Part shown: piece after piece, positions 27,803 through 36,306 of the stretch
Position numbering within the stretch: the first letter of the stretch is position 1
Layout of the letters: the number at the start of each line of letters is the position of its first letter
Assembly: GCA_026391695.1 (NCBI GenBank)
Contig: JAPLDP010000066.1
Span: forward strand, 1 to 60,009
Length of the DNA stretch: 60,009 nt
Origin: Bacteroidota bacterium
Lineage (GTDB): Bacteria; Bacteroidota; Bacteroidia; Bacteroidales; JAGONC01
Reading direction: 5' to 3'
Program-made: the position numbers and the translations under genes
Notes under the pieces: model-generated
Told to the model about the DNA's origin: nothing
Databases searched by the model: none
What the model saw: the letters and a program-made list of their open reading frames with translations, nothing else

Positions 27803-28255
27803 ATGATTGAATTAGCAATTACATTAGGCTTGATTTTAAGTTTGCTTTCCTACGAAGTTTTCGGAATTGCTGCCGGAGGTATCGTTGTACCGGGTTATAT
27901 AGCGCTGCAGCTTTCGCACCCCGACCGGCTTGCAGGGACTTTGGGTGTAAGTTTACTTACTTATTTAATTATAAAAGTTTTAGGGAATTATACTTTCCTT
28001 TACGGCCGGCGTCAAATGGTGCTCAGTTTGTTGCTTGGCTGTTTATTAGCTAATTTTTCACGGTATTTCTTAACGATTAATTTAGCAAGCACCACGCTGG
28101 AACTTCAGGCAGTCGGCTGGGTAATTCCAGGATTAATTGCTCATTGGTTTGCCAAGCAGGGAGTTTTTAAAACTATAAGCGTATTATTTGTATCTTCTGT
28201 GCTGGTGCGGTTAATCCTGATATTGCTTTTCATGGGTGCGTTGTTGCCTCAATAA
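27803..28255 (+). CDS. pgsC: Poly-gamma-glutamate biosynthesis membrane protein PgsC/CapC
   Basis: A 150-residue polytopic inner-membrane protein with about five hydrophobic helices (LAITLGLILSLLSYEVFGIAAGG, GTLGVSLLTYLIIKVLG, MVLSLLLGCLLANF, VGWVIPGLIAHWF, SVLFVSSVLVRLILILLFMGALL). The AAGGIVVPGYIALQ motif and YGRRQMVLSLLLG are PgsC family features. PgsC pairs with PgsB as the membrane part of the synthase. ATG 27803, 5 bases after the pgsB stop, is preferred to the overlapping 27779. Confidence 0.92.
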   Translation: MIELAITLGLILSLLSYEVFGIAAGGIVVPGYIALQLSHPDRLAGTLGVSLLTYLIIKVLGNYTFLYGRRQMVLSLLLGCLLANFSRYFLTINLASTTLELQAVGWVIPGLIAHWFAKQGVFKTISVLFVSSVLVRLILILLFMGALLPQ

Positions 28256-28268
28256 ATTAAAAAAGTCA

Positions 28269-29426
28269 ATGTATAAATTCAGAGCAAAATCCAACATAGT
28301 TTTAGGTCTTATATCTCTTTTATCGCTATTGGCATTTATTTCGGTAGAGAATGGCAAAATGGATGTTAAGCAGGACTGGTACAACGAGAAACTTGAAGCT
28401 GCCCAACTTTCCCAATTAGCGGCCAATCGTCTGAAAAGCTACCGCCTGGAAAATGGTGTTTTCATTGATGCAATCAACGACCCGAATCAAACCGCACTGA
28501 TCGGTCAGGAATATACACTTATTACTACCGATCAAGGTTTAATTGAATCAAAGCTGTCAGCAACAAATCCAAATTTTGCAGCAGTGATTGTCCAATTATT
28601 AAAAGATGCCGGTTTAAATGAAAATGATAATGTTGCCGTAGCTGTTTCCGGATCTTTCCCCGGTTTAAATATTTCTGTATTAGCAGCCCTGGAGACTTTG
28701 AAATTAAAGCCAATAGTTATCACTTCGGTAGGTTCATCCAACTTTGGCGCAAATGATCCATACTTTACCTGGCTGGATATGGAAAATATATTATACAAAT
28801 CAAACATTTTTCACTACAAGTCAGTAGCTGCTTCTATTGGTGGAGGCAATGACCTCGGTCGTGGATTAAGTCCGGAAGGACGGGATTTGATTGTAAAAGC
28901 CATAGAAAGGAATAATGCTGAATTCATTAATGAAAAACATCTTGAAAATTGTATTGCCAGACGAATGGAAATTTATGAAAAAATTAGCCAGGGGCAACCA
29001 ATAAAAGCATTTATTAATGTTGGTGGCGGAATTGCCAGCCTGGGGAATACTATTAACGGTCAGCTTATCCCCTCCGGGCTAACGCAGCATTTGCCTATGA
29101 GTAACTTTCCGCTTCGTGGTGTTATCATTCAAATGGGTCAGAAAGGAATCCCGATTATTCATCTTCTTAATATAGACCAATTACTTGCAAAGTATGGATT
29201 ACCCATTAACCCGGTTCCGCTTCCGGAGCCAGGAGACGGTGGCATTTTTATTCAAAAAAAATATAATGTTATTATTACAGCAGTTGCAACATTCGTTTTA
29301 GTTACAGTTATTGTTTTTATTTATTTAAGTGAGCGAAAGCACCATCGTCTCGGAACAGACGTGGTTCCACTGCCTAATTATCAAAACCCCGATAAATATG
29401 ATAATGAGGACATAACGGTTTTGTAA
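28269..29426 (+). CDS. pgsW: Poly-gamma-glutamate system protein (PgsW-type)
   Basis: A 385-residue protein anchored at both ends: an N-terminal helix (SNIVLGLISLLSLLAFISV) and a C-terminal helix (VIITAVATFVLVTVIVFIYLS) followed by a basic tail. Between them lies a periplasmic domain with NVAVAVSGSFPGLNISVLA, VITSVGSSNFGANDP, ASIGGGNDLGRGLS and FINVGGGIASLG. This matches my recollection of the family that accompanies PgsB and PgsC in bacteria lacking PgsA, annotated poly-gamma-glutamate system protein (TIGR04332). The biochemical role is not established. ATG 28269, 13 bases after the pgsC stop, begins the anchor. Confidence 0.82.
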   Translation: MYKFRAKSNIVLGLISLLSLLAFISVENGKMDVKQDWYNEKLEAAQLSQLAANRLKSYRLENGVFIDAINDPNQTALIGQEYTLITTDQGLIESKLSATNPNFAAVIVQLLKDAGLNENDNVAVAVSGSFPGLNISVLAALETLKLKPIVITSVGSSNFGANDPYFTWLDMENILYKSNIFHYKSVAASIGGGNDLGRGLSPEGRDLIVKAIERNNAEFINEKHLENCIARRMEIYEKISQGQPIKAFINVGGGIASLGNTINGQLIPSGLTQHLPMSNFPLRGVIIQMGQKGIPIIHLLNIDQLLAKYGLPINPVPLPEPGDGGIFIQKKYNVIITAVATFVLVTVIVFIYLSERKHHRLGTDVVPLPNYQNPDKYDNEDITVL

Positions 29427-29484
29427 TACTGTGCTAAGAAATACTGTAAAAAAATGGTAATTTCTATAATAAAATTAGAAGCAA

Positions 29485-30396
29485 ATGAAAAAGATCCAGT
29501 TAGTTTTGTTGATTTTATTTTTGTTTTATTCCGGTATAATGGCTCAATCCGGCGGGAAATCCAAATACCTGAAACCGACAAATTTTCAAAAAAAAGTAAC
29601 AACCATTGTATCTGGTAAAACCAGGACTTATTATTCTTTAAGTACTGTGGAACCCTCAATACTAACTATCCAGGGGCCGGGAAGGTTGAAGGTAAATACC
29701 CGGGGACAGTTTAAACCCGAAGAAGGGGACTTGCTAAAATATGAAGTATTATATACGGTTGATGGTGGTGCGCAGAAAAGTGTCACAATAAGCGCTGTTA
29801 AGCGTTCAAAAATGGCCACCTATTCAAATGGGACATTAGGTGTACCAAGCCAGCTTAAAGATTTTGAAATTGAGCTTTTACGCGGCAATCATACCATTGA
29901 ATTTAAACTTAAAGAAAATATCATTGATGTTTCAGCCCGGTATGAATTTACACCTACTAAAGTAAAAAAGCAGGAGTGGTTAGTATTTTCTCCCATGCAA
30001 CCGTCAGAACCTATTGATTTAATTTCCAAGGAAACGACAATAGGTTATTATCGCTTTTCCATGGAAAAACCCTTGAAAGTCGAAATAATCGGGCCAACCG
30101 AATTGCGTGTATTAACCCGTACAGAAAATCAGTACCAGATGAAAGGGAGGATTAATTACCGTGTGCAGGTGAAGGAAAATAACATTGTAATAAATACTTA
30201 CCAGTTAAACAGCAAACTTTCTGAAATAGCTGTATATAAAGATGATAAGGCATTAATCCCCGGGACGGCTTGTGAATTTGTGATTTATGTTCCTAATGGA
30301 AAACACACTTATGAAATTTCACCTTTAGATAAAGATAAAAGCACTTTGTTAGGCCGCTTGTTACTGCCCAAAAAGGATGTAAAACTGGAAAATTAG
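29485..30396 (+). CDS. Exported protein with internally duplicated beta domain
   Basis: A 303-residue protein with signal peptide MKKIQLVLLILFLFYSGIMA followed by QSGG. Not recognised as a named family. It consists of two similar beta-rich units. Unit 1 opens TYYSLSTVEPSILTIQGPG and unit 2 opens GYYRFSMEKPLKVEIIGPT. Each continues with an L.V.TR motif, a Y.V...V segment, an AxY block and GNHTIEF/GKHTYEI near the end. The duplication is at about 45-150 and 180-285. No catalytic residues are evident. Given its place between pgsW and the beta-barrel gene it may be a periplasmic adaptor; this is inference from position only. Confidence 0.7.
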   Translation: MKKIQLVLLILFLFYSGIMAQSGGKSKYLKPTNFQKKVTTIVSGKTRTYYSLSTVEPSILTIQGPGRLKVNTRGQFKPEEGDLLKYEVLYTVDGGAQKSVTISAVKRSKMATYSNGTLGVPSQLKDFEIELLRGNHTIEFKLKENIIDVSARYEFTPTKVKKQEWLVFSPMQPSEPIDLISKETTIGYYRFSMEKPLKVEIIGPTELRVLTRTENQYQMKGRINYRVQVKENNIVINTYQLNSKLSEIAVYKDDKALIPGTACEFVIYVPNGKHTYEISPLDKDKSTLLGRLLLPKKDVKLEN

Positions 30397-30421
30397 CGTA
30401 ATTGGATATCCCGGTTTCAAT

Positions 30422-31585
30422 TTGAAAATAAAAATTAAACACGTGAAATTCATCAGATTAAATTATTATTTCTTTTCCTGTAAAACTTTTTTACTCTTTT
30501 TGATAATCATCTTTTCCCTTTCAGGTAGCAATGCTCTTGCTCAAAAAAAGAGCCCTAAAAAAGTACAGCCTTTTGAAGTAGAATTTAGTTTTGCTACTAT
30601 TTATGATAATAATATTCTGAAATATTCCGAAAAATACCTGGAAAGATTTCTCAACCATGAAGATGAAGGACGATTTCATATTGATACTTATGATGATGTG
30701 ATCTTAAATCAATCTTTAAAACTATCCTCGACCTTTCGCATTTTCGGGAATTTAAAGTCTAAAATTAATTTTGATTTCAACAATAATTTATATGTGATAA
30801 ACGGCATTAAAAACTGGTATTATGCAAGTCTTGGATTCCAGCAATATTTGACAAAACGGGCCAGTCTGAAAATTTTTTACAACTATATTCCTGATTTTTA
30901 TGTTCGCCATTTTCGCGATGATGACTGGGTGGATATTTATGGATATACTCCGGAAACATTTGTACCCTTTGGATATTCAAAAGATAATTTTGGTTTTTGG
31001 ATCCAGAACACTTTTTTTCGTGATACCCGTGTCAAATTAGCAATAGATTATTCAAAATATTATTACAATCAGCATTACACAGAATATGATTCTAAAAACT
31101 TTTCATATGCAATGAACTTATATCAGCCGGTTTATAAAAACCTTAAGCTGGAAATAGGTTATCATTTTATAACATCGGATGCCAAAGGATATGATGAACC
31201 CGATGAAAACAAAGAAAATTCTGACGATTCTGACGCATCTTATGAAGAAGATGGATTTCGTTTTGGATTTACATGGGAATTGCCCCGCTTTAATAAACTT
31301 GAACATAATTTGGATGTGGAATTGGGGTTCCAGAAACGATATTTTTCTTCAAAACATTATTTGGAATTGGATCAAGAACATGCCGGACGTGTGGATGATA
31401 ATTTTCAAATGAATGTTACCTATGCCATAAGGCTGTTTAAATCCGGGAAACTATCTGCATTTTATAACTTTTATCTTAGAGATACCAATACAAGAGCCGT
31501 AGAAAACCAGGCATATTTATCTGCTGAAAAAGACTACCATCAAAGTCAAATCGGATTAGAAATAACTTATAATTTGAAATTTTAA
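30422..31585 (+). CDS. Predicted outer-membrane beta-barrel protein
   Basis: A ~387-residue protein with a long signal segment (FFSCKTFLLFLIIIFSLSGSNALA then QKKS). The mature part alternates short amphipathic strands rich in Tyr, Phe and Asn, for example VEFSFATIYDNNILKY, LKSKINFDFNNNLYVI, WYYASLGFQQYL, VKLAIDYSKYYYN, LKLEIGYHF and GLEITYNLKF. The final strand ends in Phe, the outer-membrane insertion signature. It reads as a 14- to 18-strand barrel with acidic loops (DEPDENKENSDDSD). No named family recognised. The start is uncertain: TTG 30422 or GTG 30443 (MKFIRLNYY). Its position in the cluster makes it a candidate exit pore for the polymer. Confidence 0.75.
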   Translation: MKIKIKHVKFIRLNYYFFSCKTFLLFLIIIFSLSGSNALAQKKSPKKVQPFEVEFSFATIYDNNILKYSEKYLERFLNHEDEGRFHIDTYDDVILNQSLKLSSTFRIFGNLKSKINFDFNNNLYVINGIKNWYYASLGFQQYLTKRASLKIFYNYIPDFYVRHFRDDDWVDIYGYTPETFVPFGYSKDNFGFWIQNTFFRDTRVKLAIDYSKYYYNQHYTEYDSKNFSYAMNLYQPVYKNLKLEIGYHFITSDAKGYDEPDENKENSDDSDASYEEDGFRFGFTWELPRFNKLEHNLDVELGFQKRYFSSKHYLELDQEHAGRVDDNFQMNVTYAIRLFKSGKLSAFYNFYLRDTNTRAVENQAYLSAEKDYHQSQIGLEITYNLKF

Positions 31586-31647
31586 AAATTAACCGGGCAT
31601 TTTTACCTATCTCAACGGTAATTTATTAAAAAGAAAATTTGAAGAAT

Positions 31648-32655
31648 ATGAATATGAAAAAATTGTTTATCTGGCTACTGTCCGGCTTGTTACTTTTAAT
31701 GGGTTGCGGAAAACCAATTGACCCCGAATCATTGAAGCCAGGTGATGGTGGTTATAAAATTGTCAAACGATTTCCCACATCCGGGTATGCCCAGGATGTA
31801 TTGAAGAAAGACAGCTTGCTGTATATAGCGCAAGGTGAAGGTGGTTTGATAATTGTCAATGTTGCTGATCCGAAAAACCCACAAACTGTTTCAGTAACCA
31901 CTGAGGACGTGCGGGGTTATTCCACTAAAATCGCCATGAAAGATAGTGTGGTATATTTAGCCGCCGGTTCATTTGGTGTAACTGTTCTCGATGTTGGAGA
32001 TCCGGTTGTACCAATTGTTACCGTGTCGAATCTGAATATGAAACCGGCACGAAATTTTCGCATTTTGGGAAATTTTATGTTTACTGCAATAAGTGAACAG
32101 GGTGTCAGTATTTCTGAGATTAGTTATCCCACCCAACCTGATATCCGTGGCGGAATAAGTACAACAGGGTATGCTTATGGTTTAACAACCACTGCTGACA
32201 GTAACTATTTATTGGTGGCTTGTGGCGAAATGGGGTTGTCCATATTCGATATATCCGATTTTCAGGAAGGATTCGGAGTTTACCCAACTGTTGGCTGGTG
32301 TGATACACCAGGCTGTGCAGAAGCAATTACGGTTTTAGATAATGAATCAGTTGCCTTTATGGCTTGTGGTACCGCCGGACTGCAAATAATTGATTATTCC
32401 GATACCTCCAATGTCTATATTGTAGGTAGTTACAATAGTGGCGGATATGCCAAAGATCTGTTGTACAATAACCAACGGATTTATCTAACTACGGAAACCA
32501 GGGGCTTGCAAATTATCGATGTTTCCGATGTTACCGAACCATATTTAATAGGTTTGCTTGAAACAGCATACGCACTCGGCCTGGATATGGATGAAAAGTA
32601 TATTTATGTGGCAGATGAGGATGAAGGATTAATCATTATCTCCATCCCTGATTAA
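31648..32655 (+). CDS. LVIVD-repeat beta-propeller lipoprotein
   Basis: A ~335-residue lipoprotein with signal MNMKKLFIWLLSGLLLLMGC. The mature part is a series of ~42-residue blades each containing a variant of LxIxDVSDPxxP: GLIIVNVADPKNP, GVTVLDVGDPVVP, GVSISEISYPTQP, GLSIFDISDF, GLQIIDYSDTSN, GLQIIDVSDVTEP. This is the LVIVD propeller, a binding scaffold without known catalysis. ATG 31648 or 31654 is preferred over TTG 31639. It probably sits in the outer membrane beside the barrel encoded just upstream. Confidence 0.85.
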   Translation: MNMKKLFIWLLSGLLLLMGCGKPIDPESLKPGDGGYKIVKRFPTSGYAQDVLKKDSLLYIAQGEGGLIIVNVADPKNPQTVSVTTEDVRGYSTKIAMKDSVVYLAAGSFGVTVLDVGDPVVPIVTVSNLNMKPARNFRILGNFMFTAISEQGVSISEISYPTQPDIRGGISTTGYAYGLTTTADSNYLLVACGEMGLSIFDISDFQEGFGVYPTVGWCDTPGCAEAITVLDNESVAFMACGTAGLQIIDYSDTSNVYIVGSYNSGGYAKDLLYNNQRIYLTTETRGLQIIDVSDVTEPYLIGLLETAYALGLDMDEKYIYVADEDEGLIIISIPD

Positions 32656-32659
32656 AAAA

Positions 32660-33772
32660 ATGAGCAAACCACTTGAAGAAAAGCAGCGCTTTCAGTTTAT
32701 CGACCAGTTTCGCGGTTTGGTTGTCATCCTCATGCTTGTCGACCATAGTTCCTACTACTTCAATTCGATTTGGGAACAAATCGACCCGCTTGACCCACTC
32801 TTCGACACTTGGGGCCAATTCGCCCTCCGATATGTGGGATATCTTTGCGCCCCCGGTTTTCTGATGATTTCCGGGGCAATGGTCTGGTGGTCTTATCACC
32901 AGCGGATTAAAAAGGGAACTCCAGACTGGACCGCCCGCTGGCAGCTAATCCAGCGAGGTCTTTTTCTCATTATTGTGCAGATAACATGGGTGAACTCATC
33001 ATGGGGTGGTTTCAGCGAATTTAAGCCCGGGCATATTGGGATCATTGCCTGCATCGGCATTTCCATGATTCTACTGACTCTGATTGTAAAATTGCGTTGG
33101 CAACTGCAACTCTTCATTGGGCTTATCATCTTAGTTATCCACCCGCTTCTGCTCAAGATTCCCTACGATCCGGAAGTCACCTGGGCCCGGGTTCTGATGC
33201 AAACATTCATCGATGCAGGTGAATTTAACAAATACCCGGTTTTGCCCTGGTTTGCCCTGGCTACGTTAGGATCTGTTATGGCGACCGGATGGCTCCTCGT
33301 CTGGAAGACAGATAAAAAGCGAATTTATTGGAGTATCGGAATTGCGGCTGTAGTGTTACTCATGGCGATAGTGGTGCGGATGGCTCGCGGATACGGCAAT
33401 ATATTTCCTTTTTCCGACTTCGGTTCCTATTCATTTTTTTTCGACCAGAAGTATCCGCCAAGCCTCTACCTGAACCTCTGGTTCTTCGCGTTGGTGGTTT
33501 TTGGGATTAGTGGATTCATCGCGTTAGGTAAAGTGGCTCCGAAACTCCTGGTGGTTTTCAGCATCCCGGGTAAGGTGCCACTCTTTTTCTACTGTATGCA
33601 CATTGCAATTATGGGGGTATTTGTGAAACGTTTGGGACTTTTTTACCGCGAGGGTGGTGTACTTGCTTCACTGATCGGATTGGCTGTTATGCTGGTGGTG
33701 ATGCTCCCACTCTGCAAATGGTTTTATGGTGTAAAAAGCCGGAGTAAGAATTTTATCATCCGAATGATATGA
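32660..33772 (+). CDS. DUF1624/acyltransferase-like multi-pass membrane protein
   Basis: A 370-residue protein with about ten hydrophobic helices. The opening FQFIDQFRGLVVILMLVDHSSYYF has the RG...D-H arrangement at the N-terminus of heparan-alpha-glucosaminide N-acetyltransferase-like (DUF1624) and related acyltransferase-3 proteins. APGFLMISGAMVWW, PWFALATLGSVMATGW and PLFFYCMHIAIMG are also family-like. It likely transfers an acyl group to an extracytoplasmic substrate, which could be a glycan or the cluster's polymer. It starts 4 bases after the lipoprotein stop. Its DNA is visibly richer in G+C than the preceding genes, suggesting a separate origin. Confidence 0.75.
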   Translation: MSKPLEEKQRFQFIDQFRGLVVILMLVDHSSYYFNSIWEQIDPLDPLFDTWGQFALRYVGYLCAPGFLMISGAMVWWSYHQRIKKGTPDWTARWQLIQRGLFLIIVQITWVNSSWGGFSEFKPGHIGIIACIGISMILLTLIVKLRWQLQLFIGLIILVIHPLLLKIPYDPEVTWARVLMQTFIDAGEFNKYPVLPWFALATLGSVMATGWLLVWKTDKKRIYWSIGIAAVVLLMAIVVRMARGYGNIFPFSDFGSYSFFFDQKYPPSLYLNLWFFALVVFGISGFIALGKVAPKLLVVFSIPGKVPLFFYCMHIAIMGVFVKRLGLFYREGGVLASLIGLAVMLVVMLPLCKWFYGVKSRSKNFIIRMI

Positions 33773-33784
33773 CGGAGGAGTGGA

Positions 33785-35077
33785 ATGGGAATAAAAAAGA
33801 TGAAACTATTTACGTCAACAATGTTCCTGATAACCTTCCTGCTGCTAGTAGTGACAGGATGTTCGAGTCGTATTGATGTGCCCGTTACGGTTGCGGATTC
33901 GACCATTGTCTATCCTGCAAAAAAAGCCGATGGCATCTCAGCAAAGATCACACTATGCAGGAAGATAAGCAAGAAGACCGGCAATCGAATTGATGCAGGA
34001 ACGGTTTTCACTATCAAGGAAAAAGAGAGTATCTATGCTTTCGTAGACTTAGAGAATTGTTTTGTACACGGTGTCCGTACACTGATGTTCCACCTCGACT
34101 GGATTGATACGAGCGGCAGGTCATTTTACCGAAAGCGGATCGATCTTTCTCCCGACGATACGACAACGACGCTAAATAGTTCCATCTCGATCTCTCCCGA
34201 TAAACGACAACCAGGAGAATACCTCTTACGGGTATACCTTTTCCGGGAACTAATTGCAGAGAAGAAATTTGAACTCCGTCCGGAATCCCAGGTCACTCCT
34301 TCTCAGGTTGAAGAAATCAATGCAAAGATTATACTTTGCAGAAATGTAGATAAAAAAACAGGTAGGCGAATTAGAGTGGATTCGGTTTTCACAATCCGGG
34401 AAAAAGAGAGTATTTATGCTTTCGTAGACTTTGAGAATCGTTTCGTGCACAGCGACAGGGAACTGATGTTCCACATCGACTGGATTGATACGAGCGGCAC
34501 GTCTTTTTACCAGAAGGGGATCAATCTTTCCCCCGGTGATTCCTCTTCGACGATAAATAGTTCCATCTCTATCTCTCCCAATAAACGACAACCAGGAGAA
34601 TACTTCTTCAAGATATACCTTTTTGACGAACTAATTGCGGAAAAAAAATTTGAACTCCGTCCGGAATCCCAAGTCACTCCTTCTCATGTTGAAGGAATCC
34701 AGGCAAGGATTATACTCTGCAGAAATGTAGATAAAGAAACAGGTAAGCGAACTGGAGTGGATTCAGTATTCACAATCAAGGAAAAAGAGAAGATTCGCGC
34801 TTTTATAGACTTGGTGAATCGTCGTGTCTATGGCGACCGGGAACTGATTTTACTTCTCGACTGGATCGGACCTAATGGCAGGTCTTTTTATCGGAAACAG
34901 GTCGATCTTTCCCCCGGTGATTCTTCTTCGACGATAAATAGTTCCATCTCGATCTCTCCCGATAAACGACAACCAGGAGAATACCTCTTAAGGATATACC
35001 TTTATGACGAACTGATCGGAGAGAAAAAATTTGAACTCCGTTCGGAATCCCAAGTCACTCCTTCAAAGGATGAATGA
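33785..35077 (+). CDS. Lipoprotein with three tandem 127-residue repeats
   Basis: A 430-residue lipoprotein with signal MKLFTSTMFLITFLLLVVTGC (ATG 33800 inside the longer frame) and lipid Cys26. Residues 51-177, 178-304 and 305-430 are three near-copies of one unit: (I/N)AKI.LCR...KKTG.R, then FTI.EKE.IYAFVD, LDWI...GRSFY, SPGDSSSTINSSISISPDK, RQPGEYLLRIYL and EKKFELRPESQVTPS. The unit resembles an Ig-like/macroglobulin-type beta domain; no named family is assigned. The last gene of the co-directional cluster. The repeats are so alike that unit number may vary between strains. Confidence 0.8.
   Translation: MGIKKMKLFTSTMFLITFLLLVVTGCSSRIDVPVTVADSTIVYPAKKADGISAKITLCRKISKKTGNRIDAGTVFTIKEKESIYAFVDLENCFVHGVRTLMFHLDWIDTSGRSFYRKRIDLSPDDTTTTLNSSISISPDKRQPGEYLLRVYLFRELIAEKKFELRPESQVTPSQVEEINAKIILCRNVDKKTGRRIRVDSVFTIREKESIYAFVDFENRFVHSDRELMFHIDWIDTSGTSFYQKGINLSPGDSSSTINSSISISPNKRQPGEYFFKIYLFDELIAEKKFELRPESQVTPSHVEGIQARIILCRNVDKETGKRTGVDSVFTIKEKEKIRAFIDLVNRRVYGDRELILLLDWIGPNGRSFYRKQVDLSPGDSSSTINSSISISPDKRQPGEYLLRIYLYDELIGEKKFELRSESQVTPSKDE
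33935..35074 (+). repeat. Three tandem 381-bp coding repeats
   Basis: Units at 33935-34315, 34316-34696 and 34697-35074 inside the lipoprotein gene keep frame and length (127 codons). The 3' halves (around 34160, 34540 and 34920) are almost identical at DNA level, which indicates recent duplication or gene conversion. Confidence 0.9.
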
Positions 35078-35287
35078 AGCAGGTTGAAAGAGTACAACGA
35101 ATACAATTACTATTTTCCAGTGTACAGTAGGCAGTCGGCAGTCTTCAGTCGGCAAATGATAGCTTGTTGAAGGCTGATGATGAAAATTCATTTACGCTGA
35201 TATTTTTCACTCATTGTAAAAAAGGATCGCTGAAAGAATAGTTTTATTACTGAATTTTCACTAATTTAGAGTGTTAATCTGAAATAT

Positions 35288-35958
35288 ATGAGGCACAACT
35301 TTTTATTTACAGTTTTCATTTTCGCAAGCATACATTTGTTTTCACAGAACCATTACAGTCAAAGCTATTTTAATAATGGTTTAGATTTTTATAAGAAGGA
35401 GAACTATCAGGAGGCTGTCAGATTTTTCACAGTTGCTATTACGAGTACACCTGACTATTATGAAGCCTATCTTTATCGTGGCGGTGCCAACATGAATTTG
35501 GGCGACCTTGATCTGGCCATCAATGATTTCAACAAAGCCATTGAAATTCAGCCCGACAGTGCAGTTCCTTATTACAGCCGCGGACAAGTCAATAGATATA
35601 AGGAGAATTAGAATATCGCACTTACAGATTTTAATAAAGCCCTGGAACTCAAACCACAGATTGCAGACTCTTATTCTACTATTGCAGGGGTGATTCTTTT
35701 TTACATACCGGAAATTATGAACTGGCGATTAAAGATTTGAATAAAGCCATAGAATTAAAACCGGATGATGCCGAAAATTATTACGCTATGGCATGTCTAT
35801 ATTCATTGATGAATCAGGAGCAAGAGGCGTTAACGTATCTTGAGCTGACCCTGCAAAAGGCAAATTATATGGAATACAGGATCACTAATGAAAAAGAATT
35901 TGACAATATCAGGAATTCCCAGGGATATAAAGATCTGATGGCTAAATACAAGAAATAG
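35288..35958 (+). pseudogene. Decayed TPR-repeat exported protein gene
   Basis: The gene begins with a signal peptide (MRHNFLFTVFIFASIHLFS then QN) and TPR units (YFNNGLDFYKKENYQEAVRFF, ALYRGG..MNLGDLDLAINDFNKAIEIQPD). A TAG at 35609-35611 stops the frame. Reading through it gives further TPR sequence (IALTDFNKALELKP). At about 35685-35695 a one-base shift moves the frame, after which GNYELAIKDLNKAIELKPDD and a C-terminal tail run to 35958. Two independent lesions make a functional product of full length (~223 residues) unlikely. The intact parent would be a secreted TPR scaffold. Confidence 0.85.
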
Positions 35959-35980
35959 GTTTTATGTAATCCAGCTTCGT

Positions 35981-36019
35981 GAAAAAAGAAAAAGCCCTGT
36001 GGTTTCACACCAGGGCTTT
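35981..36019 (-). terminator. Terminator hairpin beside att-like copy A
   Basis: Arms aaagccctg (35991-35999) and cagggcttt (36011-36019) form a 9-bp stem. On the minus strand it is followed by TTTTTCTTTTTT (the a-rich run 35981-35993 on the plus strand). It sits directly 3' of the tRNA-end copy at 36023. Confidence 0.7.
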
Positions 36020-36022
36020 GTT

Positions 36023-36042
36023 GTAGCGGGGATAGAATTAAC
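36023..36042. repeat. tRNA-fMet 3'-end direct repeat, copy A (att-like)
   Basis: GTAGCGGGGATAG followed by AATTAAC matches the 3' end of the initiator tRNA gene (41240-41256) with one difference. It marks the far boundary of the island. Confidence 0.75.
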
Positions 36043-36160
36043 TACGTTTTGATTCACGATATTGCAAAAGTAGTTGATTATATTGAGATTCTAAATACTA
36101 AAAACTTTGAAAATCTGTTATAGAGTCCAAATGATCAAAATCAATCAAACAAAAAAAAAG

Positions 36161-36190
36161 TTGGTTGATTAAAAATTTTGTTTAAATTTG
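36161..36190 (+). promoter_or_regulatory. Promoter of the three-gene island module
   Basis: TTG (36161-36163), a 19-base spacer and TAAATTTG (36183-36190) match the Bacteroidota -33/-7 promoter. Predicted start of transcription near 36196 leaves a leader of ~110 bases before ATG 36307. Confidence 0.6.
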
Positions 36191-36306
36191 ACCTTAACAG
36201 TAGAACTCGTTTCATTGAGCAAAGAAAAAGGGTTCTTTGTATAAGATACTTACTTCCATTCAACCTATACAAAATGTAAAAGGATTACTTTAAAAAAAAT
36301 AGAGAA

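Noticed and set aside
35100-35160. cagtcggcagtcttcagtcggca-like short repeats after the repeat lipoprotein, considered as CRISPR or satellite
   Set aside because: Only two or three short degenerate words with no regular spacers. No CRISPR array or cas gene was seen anywhere in the window.
8880-35611. TAG as a recoded sense codon (two in-frame TAGs at 8880 and 35609)
   Set aside because: Other intact genes here end in TAG, the residues expected at the two places differ (Leu-like and Tyr-like), and one gene also has a frameshift. Mutation or sequencing error is simpler.
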